NCBI GenBank assembly: GCA_030747175.1
Contig: JASLLE010000012.1
Coordinates: 1-45,575, forward strand
Length of the DNA stretch: 45,575 bases
Origin: Dehalococcoidia bacterium
GTDB lineage: Bacteria; Chloroflexota; Dehalococcoidia; Lucifugimonadales; Lucifugimonadaceae
Direction of reading: 5' to 3'
Positions 9,380 to 18,131 of this stretch are shown here, piece after piece. The position numbers were made by a program, and so were the translations under genes. Positions within the stretch are counted from its first letter, which is position 1. The number at the start of each line of letters is the position of its first letter. Under the pieces are notes generated by a model, which was not told the DNA's origin, ran no database searches, and saw only the letters and a list, made by a program, of their open reading frames with translations.

Positions 9380-9594
9380 CACGAGCGTAGCCGAGGGGCC
9401 TTTACCAACAGACACGTCCGCAGGATTACACCGAGTTCGGGGGAACCTTGAACCTCCCTCACCCCAGCCCTCTCCCACCGGGAGAGGGAGCAACCGGACG
9501 ACCAACACGCCGTCATCCCGGGCGTAGCCGAGGGACCTTTACCGGCAGACCATTCAGCAACGAACATTATTTGTGCGAGAACGCTTGACCTCCC
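9380..9594. repeat. Cluster of palindromic repeats (families A and C)
   Basis: Three elements in 215 bp: CGAGCGTAGCCGAGGGGCCTTTACC at 9383; a 9-bp perfect hairpin CCCTCTCCC-acc-GGGAGAGGG at 9468-9488, preceded by CCTCACCCCAG (family A half-element); and GTCATCCCGGGCGTAGCCGAGGGACCTTTACCGG at 9512, which repeats the first. The two GTAGCCGAGG units lie about 135 bp apart in direct orientation. No coding potential seen. Confidence 0.65.
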
Positions 9595-10341
9595 TCAGTC
9601 GCGGTGCGTCGCAAGTAATTCCGGCAACTCTGCAAGGCTGCCCAACACGCCAGTCGCCTCCGTACTCTCGGGCCGCTCAGCCGAAATCAACGCCGCCGCC
9701 GCTCCCGCCTCAACCGCCCAGCTAACACACCGGTTCGAGTCGTCGATGAACAGCGCGTTCTCCGGCGAAATCCCGGCATCGGCCAGTACGCCGTCGTAAT
9801 ACAGGCGGCTGCCCTTCCAGGTGTCGATGAGATCCGTTCCGTACGTCTCGGTGAACAGTTCGCGCACCCCCATGCCCCGAAGGGTCGCGTCCAGATCGAT
9901 CGACTCCGTCCCGGAGCCCATGTAGAGCTGATACCCCATCTCGTTAAGCTGGCGAATGGCGTCTGCGGCGCCGGAAATCTCGCACTCTATTCGGGCCCAT
10001 ACGTATCGATGCGTCGCGATGGCGAGGTCCGCACACTCGTCTTCGTCCGTCGGCGCATCAACTCCCACGAGATAGCACATGTCGCGCAGCCAACTGGTGA
10101 TGTGAATTCGGCGGGCCGCAAGATATCCGCCGTCCAGAGGAAACTCCTCGAAAGCGTCCATGCTTCCCGCGATCACCGCGGCGTTCGCGTCCGACCACTG
10201 AGAGGGCTGGCCGCCCAGACGGGGCGCCAGATACTCGCCGAGGATGGCCCGGTACTGCGGGGCGCGCCGATCGTTGTCGCTTACCGTGCCACCGTCGTCA
10301 AGGAAAATGGCCTCGACATGGCTCAACATGCCTGAACTCAT
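9595..10341 (-). CDS. HAD-superfamily hydrolase
   Basis: 248 aa from the ATG at 10341. A longer upstream frame exists, but its extra 31 residues are rich in Asp/Arg and precede the conserved fold start. HAD motif I is EAIFLDDGGTVSD: nucleophile Asp15 is kept, but the +2 Asp, the usual general acid, is Gly17. Motif III Lys lies in DTWKGSRLYYDG, and motif IV is ALFIDDSNRC. A helical cap domain fills residues 30-130. The Asp-to-Gly change is seen in some HAD branches with altered or weak phosphatase activity; whether this one is active is open. It faces the Nudix gene divergently. Confidence 0.82.
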   Translation of the reverse strand: MSSGMLSHVEAIFLDDGGTVSDNDRRAPQYRAILGEYLAPRLGGQPSQWSDANAAVIAGSMDAFEEFPLDGGYLAARRIHITSWLRDMCYLVGVDAPTDEDECADLAIATHRYVWARIECEISGAADAIRQLNEMGYQLYMGSGTESIDLDATLRGMGVRELFTETYGTDLIDTWKGSRLYYDGVLADAGISPENALFIDDSNRCVSWAVEAGAAAALISAERPESTEATGVLGSLAELPELLATHRD

Positions 10342-10495
10342 GCTTGCCCCCACTGCGCAATAAGACTCGTCACGTCCGCAACCGGCGATATTTCGCCTAT
10401 CATCACCGGCGTCGCAGTCCCGGTGACCCTCCACCTGAGTTTACCGGCGACAACGGCGATACCCGAAAGGCGAAGCAAATCCAGAAGGGATAGCC

Positions 10496-10987
10496 TTGAA
10501 CAACGGCAACATCGAAATCGGGCCGCCTCGTTGTCGCGGTCTTGTTTTCGATGGCGATGCGTTGCTGATGGTCCGCTTCAATCCGCCGGACGAGGGCGAC
10601 CACTGGCAGATCCCGGGCGGTGGCAGCGAGCCGGGAGAGTCCCTTGGTGACTGTCTGATCCGCGAAATCAAAGAAGAAACGGGCCTGATCGTTAAACCCG
10701 GCCGGTTCTGCTACCTGGCACACGTGGTGGTCGGAAACCGGGTCAATCCGCACATGTATTTTGAAGCGGAACCGGTTGGCGGCGCCCTCGACGACCTCAG
10801 CGGGATGACCAGCGAAGAATCAGAGTGGTTCGTAGAGCGACGATTCGTCAAGCGCCACGAGCCCCTGGAGATACCGGCGTTCCCACAGCACGGCGTGTGG
10901 GACCGGGTGTGGGATGACCGTGAACTCGGGTTCCCGGAGCCCGTATACCTCGGGGCCTTCACCTGGAAGGGATCGAGATTTGTTTAA
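10496..10987 (+). CDS. Nudix hydrolase
   Basis: 163 aa. TTG start with AGAAGGGA 5-12 nt upstream. Complete Nudix box: G-x5-E-x7-REIKEETGL (about residues 42-63), with the REUxEE metal-binding glutamates present. A GDHWQIPGGG strand precedes it. Hydrolyses a nucleoside diphosphate linked to another moiety; substrate not deducible. It is transcribed toward the ThDP enzyme, 41 nt before its start, so the two may share a transcript. Confidence 0.88.
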   Translation: MNNGNIEIGPPRCRGLVFDGDALLMVRFNPPDEGDHWQIPGGGSEPGESLGDCLIREIKEETGLIVKPGRFCYLAHVVVGNRVNPHMYFEAEPVGGALDDLSGMTSEESEWFVERRFVKRHEPLEIPAFPQHGVWDRVWDDRELGFPEPVYLGAFTWKGSRFV

Positions 10988-11028
10988 CCGCCCGGACAAC
11001 ACCAGATAACAAAGGGAGAACCGCAGAC

Positions 11029-12765
11029 ATGTCGACCCGCCAATTCACCGGCAACCCGTCACAGGTGATGGTTGAGCAACTCGCCGCGTCCGGCGTGGAG
11101 TACGTGTTCTACAACTCCGGATCCCGCGAGGCGATGTTCTTCGACGCGCTCCACGCCAGTCCCGATATGAACGGTATACTCGCCCTTCACGAGGGCCCGG
11201 TGGCGGCGATGGCCGGGGGTTACGCACAGGTGCAGGGAGATCCCGCGGTGATGGTGGTCCACCTCGGGGCGGGACTCGCGCAATCGCTGGGCCAACTGTT
11301 CAACGCATGGAACGGCGGTCTCCCGGTCGTGGTGATCTCATTCCACGGCGACACCGGTAGTTTTGCCGACTCCGTGATGCTGAACATCGATCACGACTTC
11401 GGCCCGACCCACCTGTCGGCCCCGTTTACCAAGGCGGGCTGGTCGATCATCGAACCCGAAGGTTTGCCGGAGGCGATAGAGCGCGCTATCAAGGTCGCGA
11501 CCGCCGCCCCGACCGGGCCGGTGCACCTCGCCGTGTACGACCGGCTACTGGATGCCGGACCGGTCACCGTGGACATTATCGAGTCCAGCGCGGCGCCGGT
11601 CCGTTCCGGATACGCGGACGATTCCGACCTGATCCAGATCGCGGCCGCGCTGGACGCCGCCGAACGGCCTCTTCTGTACGTCGGCGACGGCATCGGTAAA
11701 AGCGGAGCAACGGACGCCGTCACGGCGCTCGCCGAGCACCTTGGAGCCGCGGTCGCCTGCGCTTCTCCTGACCTCATCGGTGTGTCGATAGCCCACCCGC
11801 TCCATTGCGGGCCGTTCGGCCCCGCGGCCGCCGCCGTAAAGCCTGACTGCATCCTCGCCATCGGCGTTCGCCACACCGGGGCCGGAACACCGGGCGACTA
11901 CGCTGCCTTTAGATCGGCAGACAACGTCTTTGCCCTCGGTTCAGACATCCGCTATCTGCAGAACATCCCGTCACTGGACGACGGAATTGTGGCCGACGAG
12001 CACAAGGCGGTCAGCCGGCTCATGGAGACGGTGCGTAACGCGAGCGAAAGCGATGAATATGAAGCGCGCCGGAGCGCTGCGCTGGGTCACGCCGCCGCTT
12101 TGCGCGAGGCCCGCCGCGCCGGCCTGCAACCGGGCGGCGATCACATCGTCCCGGGGCGCGTCCGGCCGCTTGTACTGCTCGATGCTATCGAGGAGGAGCT
12201 GGCGCGCATCGGCGGCGGCATCATCACCTCTGAACAGTTCGCGATACAGCTTGAATGCATCAAAGCGGTAGAAGGCGGAGGGGTCAACACCCACCTCCGC
12301 CGGCCGGGCGAATCAGAGGGCTGGGGCATGGGCGCGGCCGCAGGGGCCAAAGTCGCAGCGCCAAACACGCCGGTGATCGGGCTGGTCGGTGACGGCTCTG
12401 TCTACTACTCCGACAACGTCTTCTGGACCGCCGTCGCCCACGGCATACCCGTGCTCTACGTAATCCCGAACAACGCCGCATACGGCATCGTCTCGATGCT
12501 CTTCGCAGCCGTCGGGGGAGTAATGACCGAGACCGGCCAGTTCGCCGGCGTCGGGCTCGAGGGAATCGACCCGCTGGGACTGGCACGTTCTTACGGACTT
12601 GAAGGCGAGCGCGTGGACGATGAAGCAGAAGTGGCAGGCGCGATAGCCCGCGGCCTGGCGATCGTCGAGGACGAAAAACGGCCCTATGTCCTCGACGTCC
12701 GGCTGCCGTCCGGTCTCCCGGAAGGCGCACGCGCCGCGGACCCATTCAGGCTGGCAGACGCGTAG
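11029..12765 (+). CDS. ThDP-dependent enzyme, acetolactate synthase/decarboxylase-like (1)
   Basis: 578 aa, three-domain ThDP fold. ATG start with AAGGGAGAA 10-18 nt upstream. The N-terminal pyrimidine-binding domain has the catalytic Glu55 in ILALHEGPVAAMAGGYA. The ThDP diphosphate-binding motif is GDGS at Asp455 with the closing Asn481-Asn482 pair. The loop normally reading G-N-P-G-x-S-E (or G-I-P-G) is YNSGSREAMFF, which is unusual and near the active site. Family members decarboxylate 2-oxo acids or form acyloins; the substrate is unknown, and ilvB identity is unlikely because no ilvN is adjacent. A hydrolase relic directly follows its stop, in the same frame. Confidence 0.85.
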   Translation: MSTRQFTGNPSQVMVEQLAASGVEYVFYNSGSREAMFFDALHASPDMNGILALHEGPVAAMAGGYAQVQGDPAVMVVHLGAGLAQSLGQLFNAWNGGLPVVVISFHGDTGSFADSVMLNIDHDFGPTHLSAPFTKAGWSIIEPEGLPEAIERAIKVATAAPTGPVHLAVYDRLLDAGPVTVDIIESSAAPVRSGYADDSDLIQIAAALDAAERPLLYVGDGIGKSGATDAVTALAEHLGAAVACASPDLIGVSIAHPLHCGPFGPAAAAVKPDCILAIGVRHTGAGTPGDYAAFRSADNVFALGSDIRYLQNIPSLDDGIVADEHKAVSRLMETVRNASESDEYEARRSAALGHAAALREARRAGLQPGGDHIVPGRVRPLVLLDAIEEELARIGGGIITSEQFAIQLECIKAVEGGGVNTHLRRPGESEGWGMGAAAGAKVAAPNTPVIGLVGDGSVYYSDNVFWTAVAHGIPVLYVIPNNAAYGIVSMLFAAVGGVMTETGQFAGVGLEGIDPLGLARSYGLEGERVDDEAEVAGAIARGLAIVEDEKRPYVLDVRLPSGLPEGARAADPFRLADA

Positions 12766-12891
12766 GCCGATCTCGCGGAGTCTTTGACAACGGAAAGGAC
12801 TATCCTGCCCGGCGCCGGTCACGTTTCGGCTATGGAGGACCCCGCCGCGTTCAACGTACTGTTAACGGAGTTTCTGTCCGGCCTGAAATAA
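12766..12891 (+). pseudogene. C-terminal relic of an alpha/beta-hydrolase
   Basis: Immediately after the TAG of the preceding ThDP gene, the same frame stays open for 41 codons to a TAA at 12889-12891. It reads LAESLTTERTILPGAGH, then VSAMEDPAAFNVLLTEFLSG. This is the typical C-terminus of an alpha/beta-hydrolase, with the catalytic His in PGAGH and the closing ExPxxFN..L..FL helix. The nucleophile elbow and the rest of the fold are absent. A TTG at 12784 has no good ribosome site. Best read as a decayed gene end; read-through of the TAG to a hydrolase tail is a remote alternative. Confidence 0.7.
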
Positions 12892-12944
12892 TTCAACCCG
12901 GATGGCCGTCCGGGGATCCAGCGCGGCGGTTATCATCCGCAGCC

Positions 12945-14612
12945 ATGTCCACAAAAATGACCGGCAAAAAAGCCCTCCTCGAAATGCTCCGTGCCGAGGG
13001 CGTCACGCACATCTTCGGCAACCCCGGCACCAGCGAATCGCCCTTTTTGGACGCGCTGGAAGACTACCCGGACCTCCGCTACATCCTGGCGTTACAGGAG
13101 GGCGTCGCCGTGGGCATGGCCGATGGCTTCGCACGCGCCACGAACACCGCCGCATTCGTCCAGCTCCACATCGACTCCGGCCTGGCGAACGGCATCAGCC
13201 TGATGATCGACGCCCTGAACGACGGCACGCCGATGGTGGTCGTCTCGGGCAACTATGACACCCGGAAGCTGGCGGAATTCAGGGCCGATCTGCCGGCGCT
13301 GGTAAACCCGGTCACGAAATGGTCCGTAGAGGTCACGCACGCCGATCAGATCCCGAGCGTATTGCGTCGCGCGTTCAACGAGGCCAACAGCGAGCCGAAA
13401 GGGCCCGTCTACGTCGGCCTATCGGGCAACGCGCTGGACAGCGAGGCGGAGATGAACATCGTCCCGTCAAAACCCATGTACACGTCGAGCGCGCCGGACC
13501 CGGCGGCCCTGGCACGCATCACGGAAGTCCTGGCGACCTCCCAGCGGGCGTTGATGCTGCTCGGCAACCGGGTCGCCAGATCCGGTGGCGTCGCTGAAGC
13601 GGTTCGCGTCGCCGAGCTTCTAGGCCTGCCGGTCTACACCACCCGCGGCTCAGAGGTCAGCTTCCCGACGAACCACCCGCAGTACATGGGCGCGCTCGCC
13701 ACACGCCGACGCGAACACCGCCAGCTACTCGACGAGGCCGACGCCCTGCTGGCTGTCGGCGCAGAGGTGTTCGCCGATCTCTTCTACTTCTCCGACGTCC
13801 TCATGCCGGAATCAGCCACGGTGATCCACATCGATCAACGTCCGGGAGCCGTGGGCAAATCCGAGCCCACAGATATCGGTATCGTGGCGAACCCCAAACT
13901 GGCGCTGGCCCAGCTGGCCGACGCGCTGGAAACGTCGATGACGAACGAGGCTCGGAAGGCGGCCGGCGAGCGAGCGCAGCAGATCGCCAGCGTCCGGACG
14001 GAAGCACGGGAGCGCTATGCCGCCACCGCTGAAACGAAATGGGACAACGCCCCGATGTCGCCGGATCGCGCGCTGGCGGAGATAGCCGCGGCCCTCCCTC
14101 CGCGCACAATCGTGGTAGACGACTCATCCAGCCACCGTCTCTCCTTCAACCATTTCATGCAGTCGCTCGCCCCGGACGAACTGGTGTCCAAGAAAAGCGG
14201 GTCGATCGGCTGGGGCCTCGGGGCGACGCTTGGCACGAAGCTTGCGAACCCGGACCGGCCGGTCCTCGGGATACTCGGTGATGGCGGAGCGATGATGACC
14301 ATCCAGGGTTTGTGGTCGGCCGCCAACGATGACATCCCCGCCGTGATCGTCGTGCTGGACAACGGCGCATACCGAGTGCTCAAGACCAACATGGACATCT
14401 ACAAGCGGGACGTCCTCAAAGAGCCGGAGCCCGGCAGCAACTACCTCTACATGGACTTCCCAACCCCCTTCGATCTATCGATAGTGGCGCAGGGATTGGG
14501 CGTCCATGGCGAGCGGATCACAGACCCGGCAGAACTGGGTCCGGCGCTAAAACGCGCCTTCGCATCCGGCAAACCGGCGCTGCTGGACGTGGTGATCGAC
14601 GGAGCGGTATAG
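12945..14612 (+). CDS. ThDP-dependent decarboxylase, benzoylformate decarboxylase-like (2)
   Basis: 555 aa. N-terminal GVTHIFGNPGTSESPFLDAL and YILALQEGVAVGMADGFA (catalytic Glu52) resemble benzoylformate decarboxylase (MdlC). The ThDP motif is GDGG at Asp446, ending in Asp472-Asn473-Gly where NN is usual. The tail has TPFDLSIVAQGLGVHGERI and a final KPALLDVVID. Probably decarboxylates a 2-oxo acid; exact substrate unknown. It shares the fold but little sequence with the ThDP enzyme upstream, so the pair is a functional neighbourhood rather than a recent duplication. No strong ribosome site precedes the ATG. Confidence 0.87.
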   Translation: MSTKMTGKKALLEMLRAEGVTHIFGNPGTSESPFLDALEDYPDLRYILALQEGVAVGMADGFARATNTAAFVQLHIDSGLANGISLMIDALNDGTPMVVVSGNYDTRKLAEFRADLPALVNPVTKWSVEVTHADQIPSVLRRAFNEANSEPKGPVYVGLSGNALDSEAEMNIVPSKPMYTSSAPDPAALARITEVLATSQRALMLLGNRVARSGGVAEAVRVAELLGLPVYTTRGSEVSFPTNHPQYMGALATRRREHRQLLDEADALLAVGAEVFADLFYFSDVLMPESATVIHIDQRPGAVGKSEPTDIGIVANPKLALAQLADALETSMTNEARKAAGERAQQIASVRTEARERYAATAETKWDNAPMSPDRALAEIAAALPPRTIVVDDSSSHRLSFNHFMQSLAPDELVSKKSGSIGWGLGATLGTKLANPDRPVLGILGDGGAMMTIQGLWSAANDDIPAVIVVLDNGAYRVLKTNMDIYKRDVLKEPEPGSNYLYMDFPTPFDLSIVAQGLGVHGERITDPAELGPALKRAFASGKPALLDVVIDGAV

Positions 14613-14627
14613 GCCGAAATCGCGGTC

Positions 14628-14660
14628 CTCCCTCCTGATGTAAGAGGGGATCAGGGGATG
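14628..14660 (+). repeat. Family B repeat, partial copy
   Basis: CCTCCCTCCTGATGTAAGAG followed by GGGATCAGGGGATGGTT. Matches the second hairpin and tail of the full family B elements at 14712 and 15945, with imperfect arms. Directly downstream of the ThDP gene. Confidence 0.6.
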
Positions 14661-14711
14661 GTTAAGTACGGGCGACAACACCACATCAAAGCCCAACCGC
14701 ACATCGCAACC

Positions 14712-14792
14712 CACCTCCAACCTCCTCCCTCACAGGGAGGAGGCTTTTGTAATCGCCCCCTCCTAATGTAGGAGGGGGTTAGGGCGTGGTTA
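14712..14792 (+). repeat. Family B double-hairpin repeat, copy 2
   Basis: Two perfect 10-bp hairpins: CCTCCTCCCT-cac-AGGGAGGAGG (14721-14743) and CCCCCTCCTA-atg-TAGGAGGGGG (14756-14778), then TTAGGGCGTGGTT. A second full copy in the same orientation lies at 15942-16017; the two bracket the amidohydrolase gene. Confidence 0.8.
14721..14749 (+). terminator. Candidate intrinsic terminator inside family B repeat
   Basis: The first hairpin of the repeat (10-bp GC-rich stem, 3-nt loop) is followed directly by CTTTTGT. This would stop plus-strand transcription coming from the ThDP gene about 110 nt upstream. The T-run is short. Confidence 0.5.
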
Positions 14793-14836
14793 CCTGCAGG
14801 CGTCACACGTGTCAGCCCGCGATCGCCACAACTGCG

Positions 14837-15847
14837 CTACCCCTGCTCCAGCCGGTACGCCCTCACCGCTGTGTCCCGGAACAGCGCCGCTTTGTCGCTG
14901 TCAGAAAAGTCCCCGGTCATGCGCTTGAACGAGTTCCACAGAACGGTGTATGAACTGGACACCTTGTCCACCGGGAAGTTGCTCTCGAACATGCAGCGGT
15001 CGACACCGAACTTCTCGATGCAGTGGAAGTAGTACGGCCCCATAACGTCGGCGATGTCCTGTGAGCTAGGCGGCGCGTCTCGTTTGTGCCACTCGAAACC
15101 GCCCAGCGGCATGCCGAAGCCGCCCAGCTTGATGACAACATTCGGGCAGGCCGCCAGCTCATCCATCCCGCTCTTCCAGAGCTGGAACACTTCATCCTTC
15201 TTGCCGGTGTATTGGCCAATCCCCAGCGGCCCGGCGATGTGATCCAGGATGATCGTCACGCCAGGGAAAGCCCGCGCCAGGTCCGCCAGTTCGGTGAGCT
15301 GGGGATGATAGAGCCATGCATCGAAGCTGAGACCGAGCCGGTCCAGCGCCCCGAATCCTTCACGGAATTTCTGGTTACCAAGCAGTTCACGCATGGGATT
15401 CTTGTACGACCTGATGCTCGAATCCTCATCCCAGCAGGACGAGTTCCGAACCCCGCGGAACCGGTTCTGGCTGGCCGCTATGTGCGCCTCCAGAACCTCC
15501 TGGATCGCGTCGCCTGCGGACAGGTCAGCGTAGCTGACGATTCCCGCGGCGACCTTCGTGTCGCCGTACCCGCCGCTCGCGCTCATGGCTGCGATTCCGT
15601 GCACGAACTCGGTCTCGCCAATCGGGCGTAAAAGATCCGGCCCGTCTGAGCGATACATAGAGCTGCACTCAACAAAGACGGTCTCGGTGATGTTGTGTCC
15701 GCCGCCTATATCTTCCAGCAGCTCGTCAAGGAGATAACGGCTCTCAGGTCGGTCCCAGAAGTGATGGTGGGGATCGCAGATCGGCAGATCGGGGTCGATT
15801 GCTTCCTCGGTAGTCAGCGCCAACCAGGCATCGTGTTCGCTCGTCAT
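14837..15847 (-). CDS. Amidohydrolase-2 family metal-dependent hydrolase
   Basis: 336 aa from the ATG at 15847, chosen because CTGGAGACGAC lies just upstream and the conserved fold begins right after it; an upstream in-frame extension is rejected. TIM-barrel amidohydrolase: ICDPHHHFWD gives the first metal-binding H-x-H, followed by VFVECSSMY, FRGVRN, LDHIAGPLG, VVIKLGGFG and a C-terminal CMFESNFPVD with the family's catalytic-metal Asp region. Members hydrolyse lactones, decarboxylate aromatic acids or process sugar lactones; substrate not assignable. Same-orientation family B repeats lie on both sides, so this gene sits in a repeat-bounded block. Confidence 0.85.
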   Translation of the reverse strand: MTSEHDAWLALTTEEAIDPDLPICDPHHHFWDRPESRYLLDELLEDIGGGHNITETVFVECSSMYRSDGPDLLRPIGETEFVHGIAAMSASGGYGDTKVAAGIVSYADLSAGDAIQEVLEAHIAASQNRFRGVRNSSCWDEDSSIRSYKNPMRELLGNQKFREGFGALDRLGLSFDAWLYHPQLTELADLARAFPGVTIILDHIAGPLGIGQYTGKKDEVFQLWKSGMDELAACPNVVIKLGGFGMPLGGFEWHKRDAPPSSQDIADVMGPYYFHCIEKFGVDRCMFESNFPVDKVSSSYTVLWNSFKRMTGDFSDSDKAALFRDTAVRAYRLEQG

Positions 15848-15941
15848 GTCGTCTCCAGCTTGTATGAGCCGTTCATCAGACGTGGCCGGATGATACACAG
15901 GCCGGGGACCGCAAGCGATTCTCATCCGCTAGACGCGACCC

Positions 15942-16017
15942 GCCTCCAACCTCCTCCCTCCCGGGGAGGAGGCTTATGAATGCCCCCTCCTGATGCAGGA
16001 GGGGGTCAGGGGTGGTT
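15942..16017 (+). repeat. Family B double-hairpin repeat, copy 3
   Basis: CCTCCAACCTCCTCCCTCCC then GGGGAGGAGGCTTATGAAT, then CCCCCTCCTgatgcAGGAGGGGG and GTCAGGGGTGGTT. Nearly the same as copy 2 at 14712 and in the same orientation, 1.23 kb apart. Confidence 0.8.
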
Positions 16018-16055
16018 GCCTGATGCAACCCACGTGAAAACAGCGTCTTCGCGTG

Positions 16056-16115
16056 CCCCCTCCCCTCTGCGCGGGAGAGGGCCGGGAGCCTGCCCTTCGG
16101 AGGAAGGGTGAGGGG
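16056..16115 (-). repeat. Family A double-hairpin repeat
   Basis: CCTCCCCTCTGCGCGGGAGAGG arm pair followed by CCGGGAGCCTGCC and a second hairpin CCCTTC-ggag-GAAGGG, then TGAGGGGG. Orientation as at 17954 (opposite to 23096). Lies between ureG and the amidohydrolase. Confidence 0.75.
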
Positions 16116-16135
16116 GTGCAGCCCGGGTCGGTCCG

Positions 16136-16783
16136 CTACTCCCCGAGCCCCCCGGCGTGACGGACAAACTGCGCCACATCCTCCACAGCCGTGCCATCCT
16201 TCAGATTGGTGAAGACGAACGGCTTGTCGCCACGCTGCTTCCGGGCATCCCGCTTCATCACGCCGAGATCGGCGCCCACGTACGGAGCGAGGTCGATCTT
16301 GTTGATCACGAGCAAATCAGAGCGTGTGATCCCCGGTCCACCTTTGCGGGGGATCTTGTCGCCAGCTGATACGTCGATTACGTAGATCGTGATGTCCGCC
16401 AGCTCCGGGCTGAACGTCGCAGCGAGGTTGTCGCCGCCGGACTCGATCAGCGCAAGCTCTGCATCCGGGAATTTCTGGACCATGTCCCGGATGGCGGAAA
16501 GGTTGATAGAGGCGTCCTCCCGGATGGCCGTGTGCGGACAACCGCCGGTCTCAACACCGACGATCCGTTCCGGCGGCAGCGCCCCGGCACGCGTCAGGAT
16601 TTCCTGGTCTTCACGCGTGTAAATGTCGTTCGTGACAACAAAGAGATCGAACTCGTCGCGCAGCCGCCGACATAGCGCCTCCACCAGCGCGGTCTTCCCG
16701 GAACCCACGGGTCCGCCGATCCCGACGCGTAACGGCCCGGTGGATGTCCTGCGCGCCTGACCATCGCTCAGTGTGGAAGTCAT
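16136..16783 (-). CDS. ureG: Urease accessory GTPase
   Basis: 215 aa SIMIBI-class GTPase that powers nickel delivery to the urease active site. P-loop [17 protein letters not shown] (about residues 21-37), [29 protein letters not shown] with the conserved Cys-Pro-His metal-binding motif, [15 protein letters not shown] and the guanine-binding [10 protein letters not shown]. Its ATG overlaps the ureF stop by 4 nt (ATGA), indicating translational coupling. Length and motifs are standard. Confidence 0.97.
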   Translation of the reverse strand: MTSTLSDGQARRTSTGPLRVGIGGPVGSGKTALVEALCRRLRDEFDLFVVTNDIYTREDQEILTRAGALPPERIVGVETGGCPHTAIREDASINLSAIRDMVQKFPDAELALIESGGDNLAATFSPELADITIYVIDVSAGDKIPRKGGPGITRSDLLVINKIDLAPYVGADLGVMKRDARKQRGDKPFVFTNLKDGTAVEDVAQFVRHAGGLGE

Positions 16784-17484
16784 GACCGGAAAAGCCTCCC
16801 GTCGCGCGTCTCGTGCGCCATTGATGCCAGGTCGATCACCGGGGACGCGCCGCCGATGTCCTCAAACTCCGCAAGAATCGCTGCGCTCGCCGCCCGTTCG
16901 ACCACAGGTTGCAACCGTGCGATCACCCTCTGCCCGTCTGTCTGCCCGAGCGGGATAAGTCGCACCCCGGCCGAGACGATCCCTGCGCAAAACGACTGCA
17001 AATACATCGGCAGGACAGCCTCCAGTGGCACATCGTGACAAGCCGCAACTACGCCGACCGCGACCGGCAAGGCCGTGCGTAGTTTTGCGCCCTCTAGCTC
17101 CGCGATCACAGCCGCGACCGAGTCTTCCGGCCATGCAGCCTGTGCGGTCTCCAGGAACGCCTCACCCTGGGCGGTACTCTCGATTGCCAGTTCGGAGGTC
17201 CCGCGCATCGCTCCACCTGTCTCGGCGGCCCGGATTAACCGTGTCACCTCGCCGATATCCACGGCGCGCCACACTTCTACTAGCAGCATCGCATCGACCC
17301 GCCCACCTCCAGACCCGACAACCGCCTCGGTCCACGAGAACAGGCCATCCGCATCGGTCACAACGGCCGCCGCAACCGCCTCTTCAAGGCCGTGTGAATA
17401 GCTGAATCCGCCGATCGGGAACGCCGGTGACAGCCATGCCTGGAGCCGCAGCAGATCGCGTGTGAGCGCGCCCACCTCAGCCAT
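16780..17484 (-). CDS. ureF: Urease accessory protein
   Basis: 234 aa helical protein that joins UreD and UreG on the apo-urease. The start at 17484 is chosen because GGAGG lies 8 nt upstream; the ATG at 17490 is only 2 nt from that site, and a still longer frame to 17535 runs into ureE. Signatures: [21 protein letters not shown] near the N-terminus, and the C-terminal [12 protein letters not shown]. It overlaps the ureE stop by 8 nt and the ureG start by 4 nt. Confidence 0.94.
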   Translation of the reverse strand: MAEVGALTRDLLRLQAWLSPAFPIGGFSYSHGLEEAVAAAVVTDADGLFSWTEAVVGSGGGRVDAMLLVEVWRAVDIGEVTRLIRAAETGGAMRGTSELAIESTAQGEAFLETAQAAWPEDSVAAVIAELEGAKLRTALPVAVGVVAACHDVPLEAVLPMYLQSFCAGIVSAGVRLIPLGQTDGQRVIARLQPVVERAASAAILAEFEDIGGASPVIDLASMAHETRDGRLFRS

Positions 17485-17929
17485 GCGCATGACCTCCATC
17501 GACGTACGCCCCGCCCTCCGGCTGAAACGGCGCACTCACCTCACGCACCTCTGCGCCAAGACCTCGTAGCATCTCGGCGATCACATGGTCCGGGCGTATG
17601 CGTATCCGGTCCGACAGCAACTCCGCCTGAAGGTGCCGATTTCCGATGTGCCACGCCAGTCTGACCAGGTGATATTGCGAGTCCGGGATCGCCTCAAGCA
17701 AGGACTCTGGAGCCGCCATCACGGTCACCCAGTTCCCGTCCTCCAGTCGCAACCCATCGCCATCGCCCAGGGCAACGGCTTCAGGAAGATCCAGCAACAG
17801 GTCGTCACCGGAATCGGTGGTCATCCGGAGCCGACGACGATGCCGATTATCAAACGCCAGGGTCACAGAATCGGTCGCTCTATCGAACGGCCACGCTCCG
17901 GCAGCAGCAGCTTCCACAGCGCGCCTCAT
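17477..17929 (-). CDS. ureE: Urease nickel-delivery chaperone
   Basis: 150 aa. N-terminal peptide-binding-like half (residues 1-70, with [16 protein letters not shown] and [16 protein letters not shown]) and C-terminal metal-binding half with [17 protein letters not shown], containing the conserved nickel His of the HxGNRH motif. The tail ends GGHAHG, a very short His-containing end compared with His-rich UreE versions. The start at 17929 is the first ATG that fits the family N-terminus; a GTG two codons upstream is possible. It is separated from ureC by about 360 bp filled with repeats. Confidence 0.93.
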   Translation of the reverse strand: MRRAVEAAAAGAWPFDRATDSVTLAFDNRHRRRLRMTTDSGDDLLLDLPEAVALGDGDGLRLEDGNWVTVMAAPESLLEAIPDSQYHLVRLAWHIGNRHLQAELLSDRIRIRPDHVIAEMLRGLGAEVREVSAPFQPEGGAYVDGGHAHG

Positions 17930-17953
17930 ATCCACGCATCCAGTCCGCAAAAC

Positions 17954-18016
17954 CCCCTCTCCCAAACGGGAGAGGGTCTGGGAGCCTGCCCTTCCGCAGA
18001 TCGGAAGGGTGAGGGA
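17954..18016 (-). repeat. Family A double-hairpin repeat (near-identical to 23096)
   Basis: CCCTCTCCC-aaac-GGGAGAGGG, spacer TCTGGGAGCCTG, then CCCTTCCG-cagat-CGGAAGGG and TGAGGGA. It is the reverse complement of the element at 23096-23158, differing essentially in the first loop only. Confidence 0.85.
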
Positions 18017-18131
18017 GCAAGGTTGGATCGCATTCCAACCCTGGAGCCAAACGCGCGTCCCCGACCCACGTTCGACAGGCTCAGTACAGGCTCCGAGAGC
18101 CTCAGGGCACGGTCAAGTTCTGAACACACCT

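Noticed and set aside
11029-14612. ilvB (biosynthetic acetolactate synthase) identity for either ThDP gene
   Set aside because: No ilvN or ilvC nearby and the active-site loops differ; only the superfamily is assigned.
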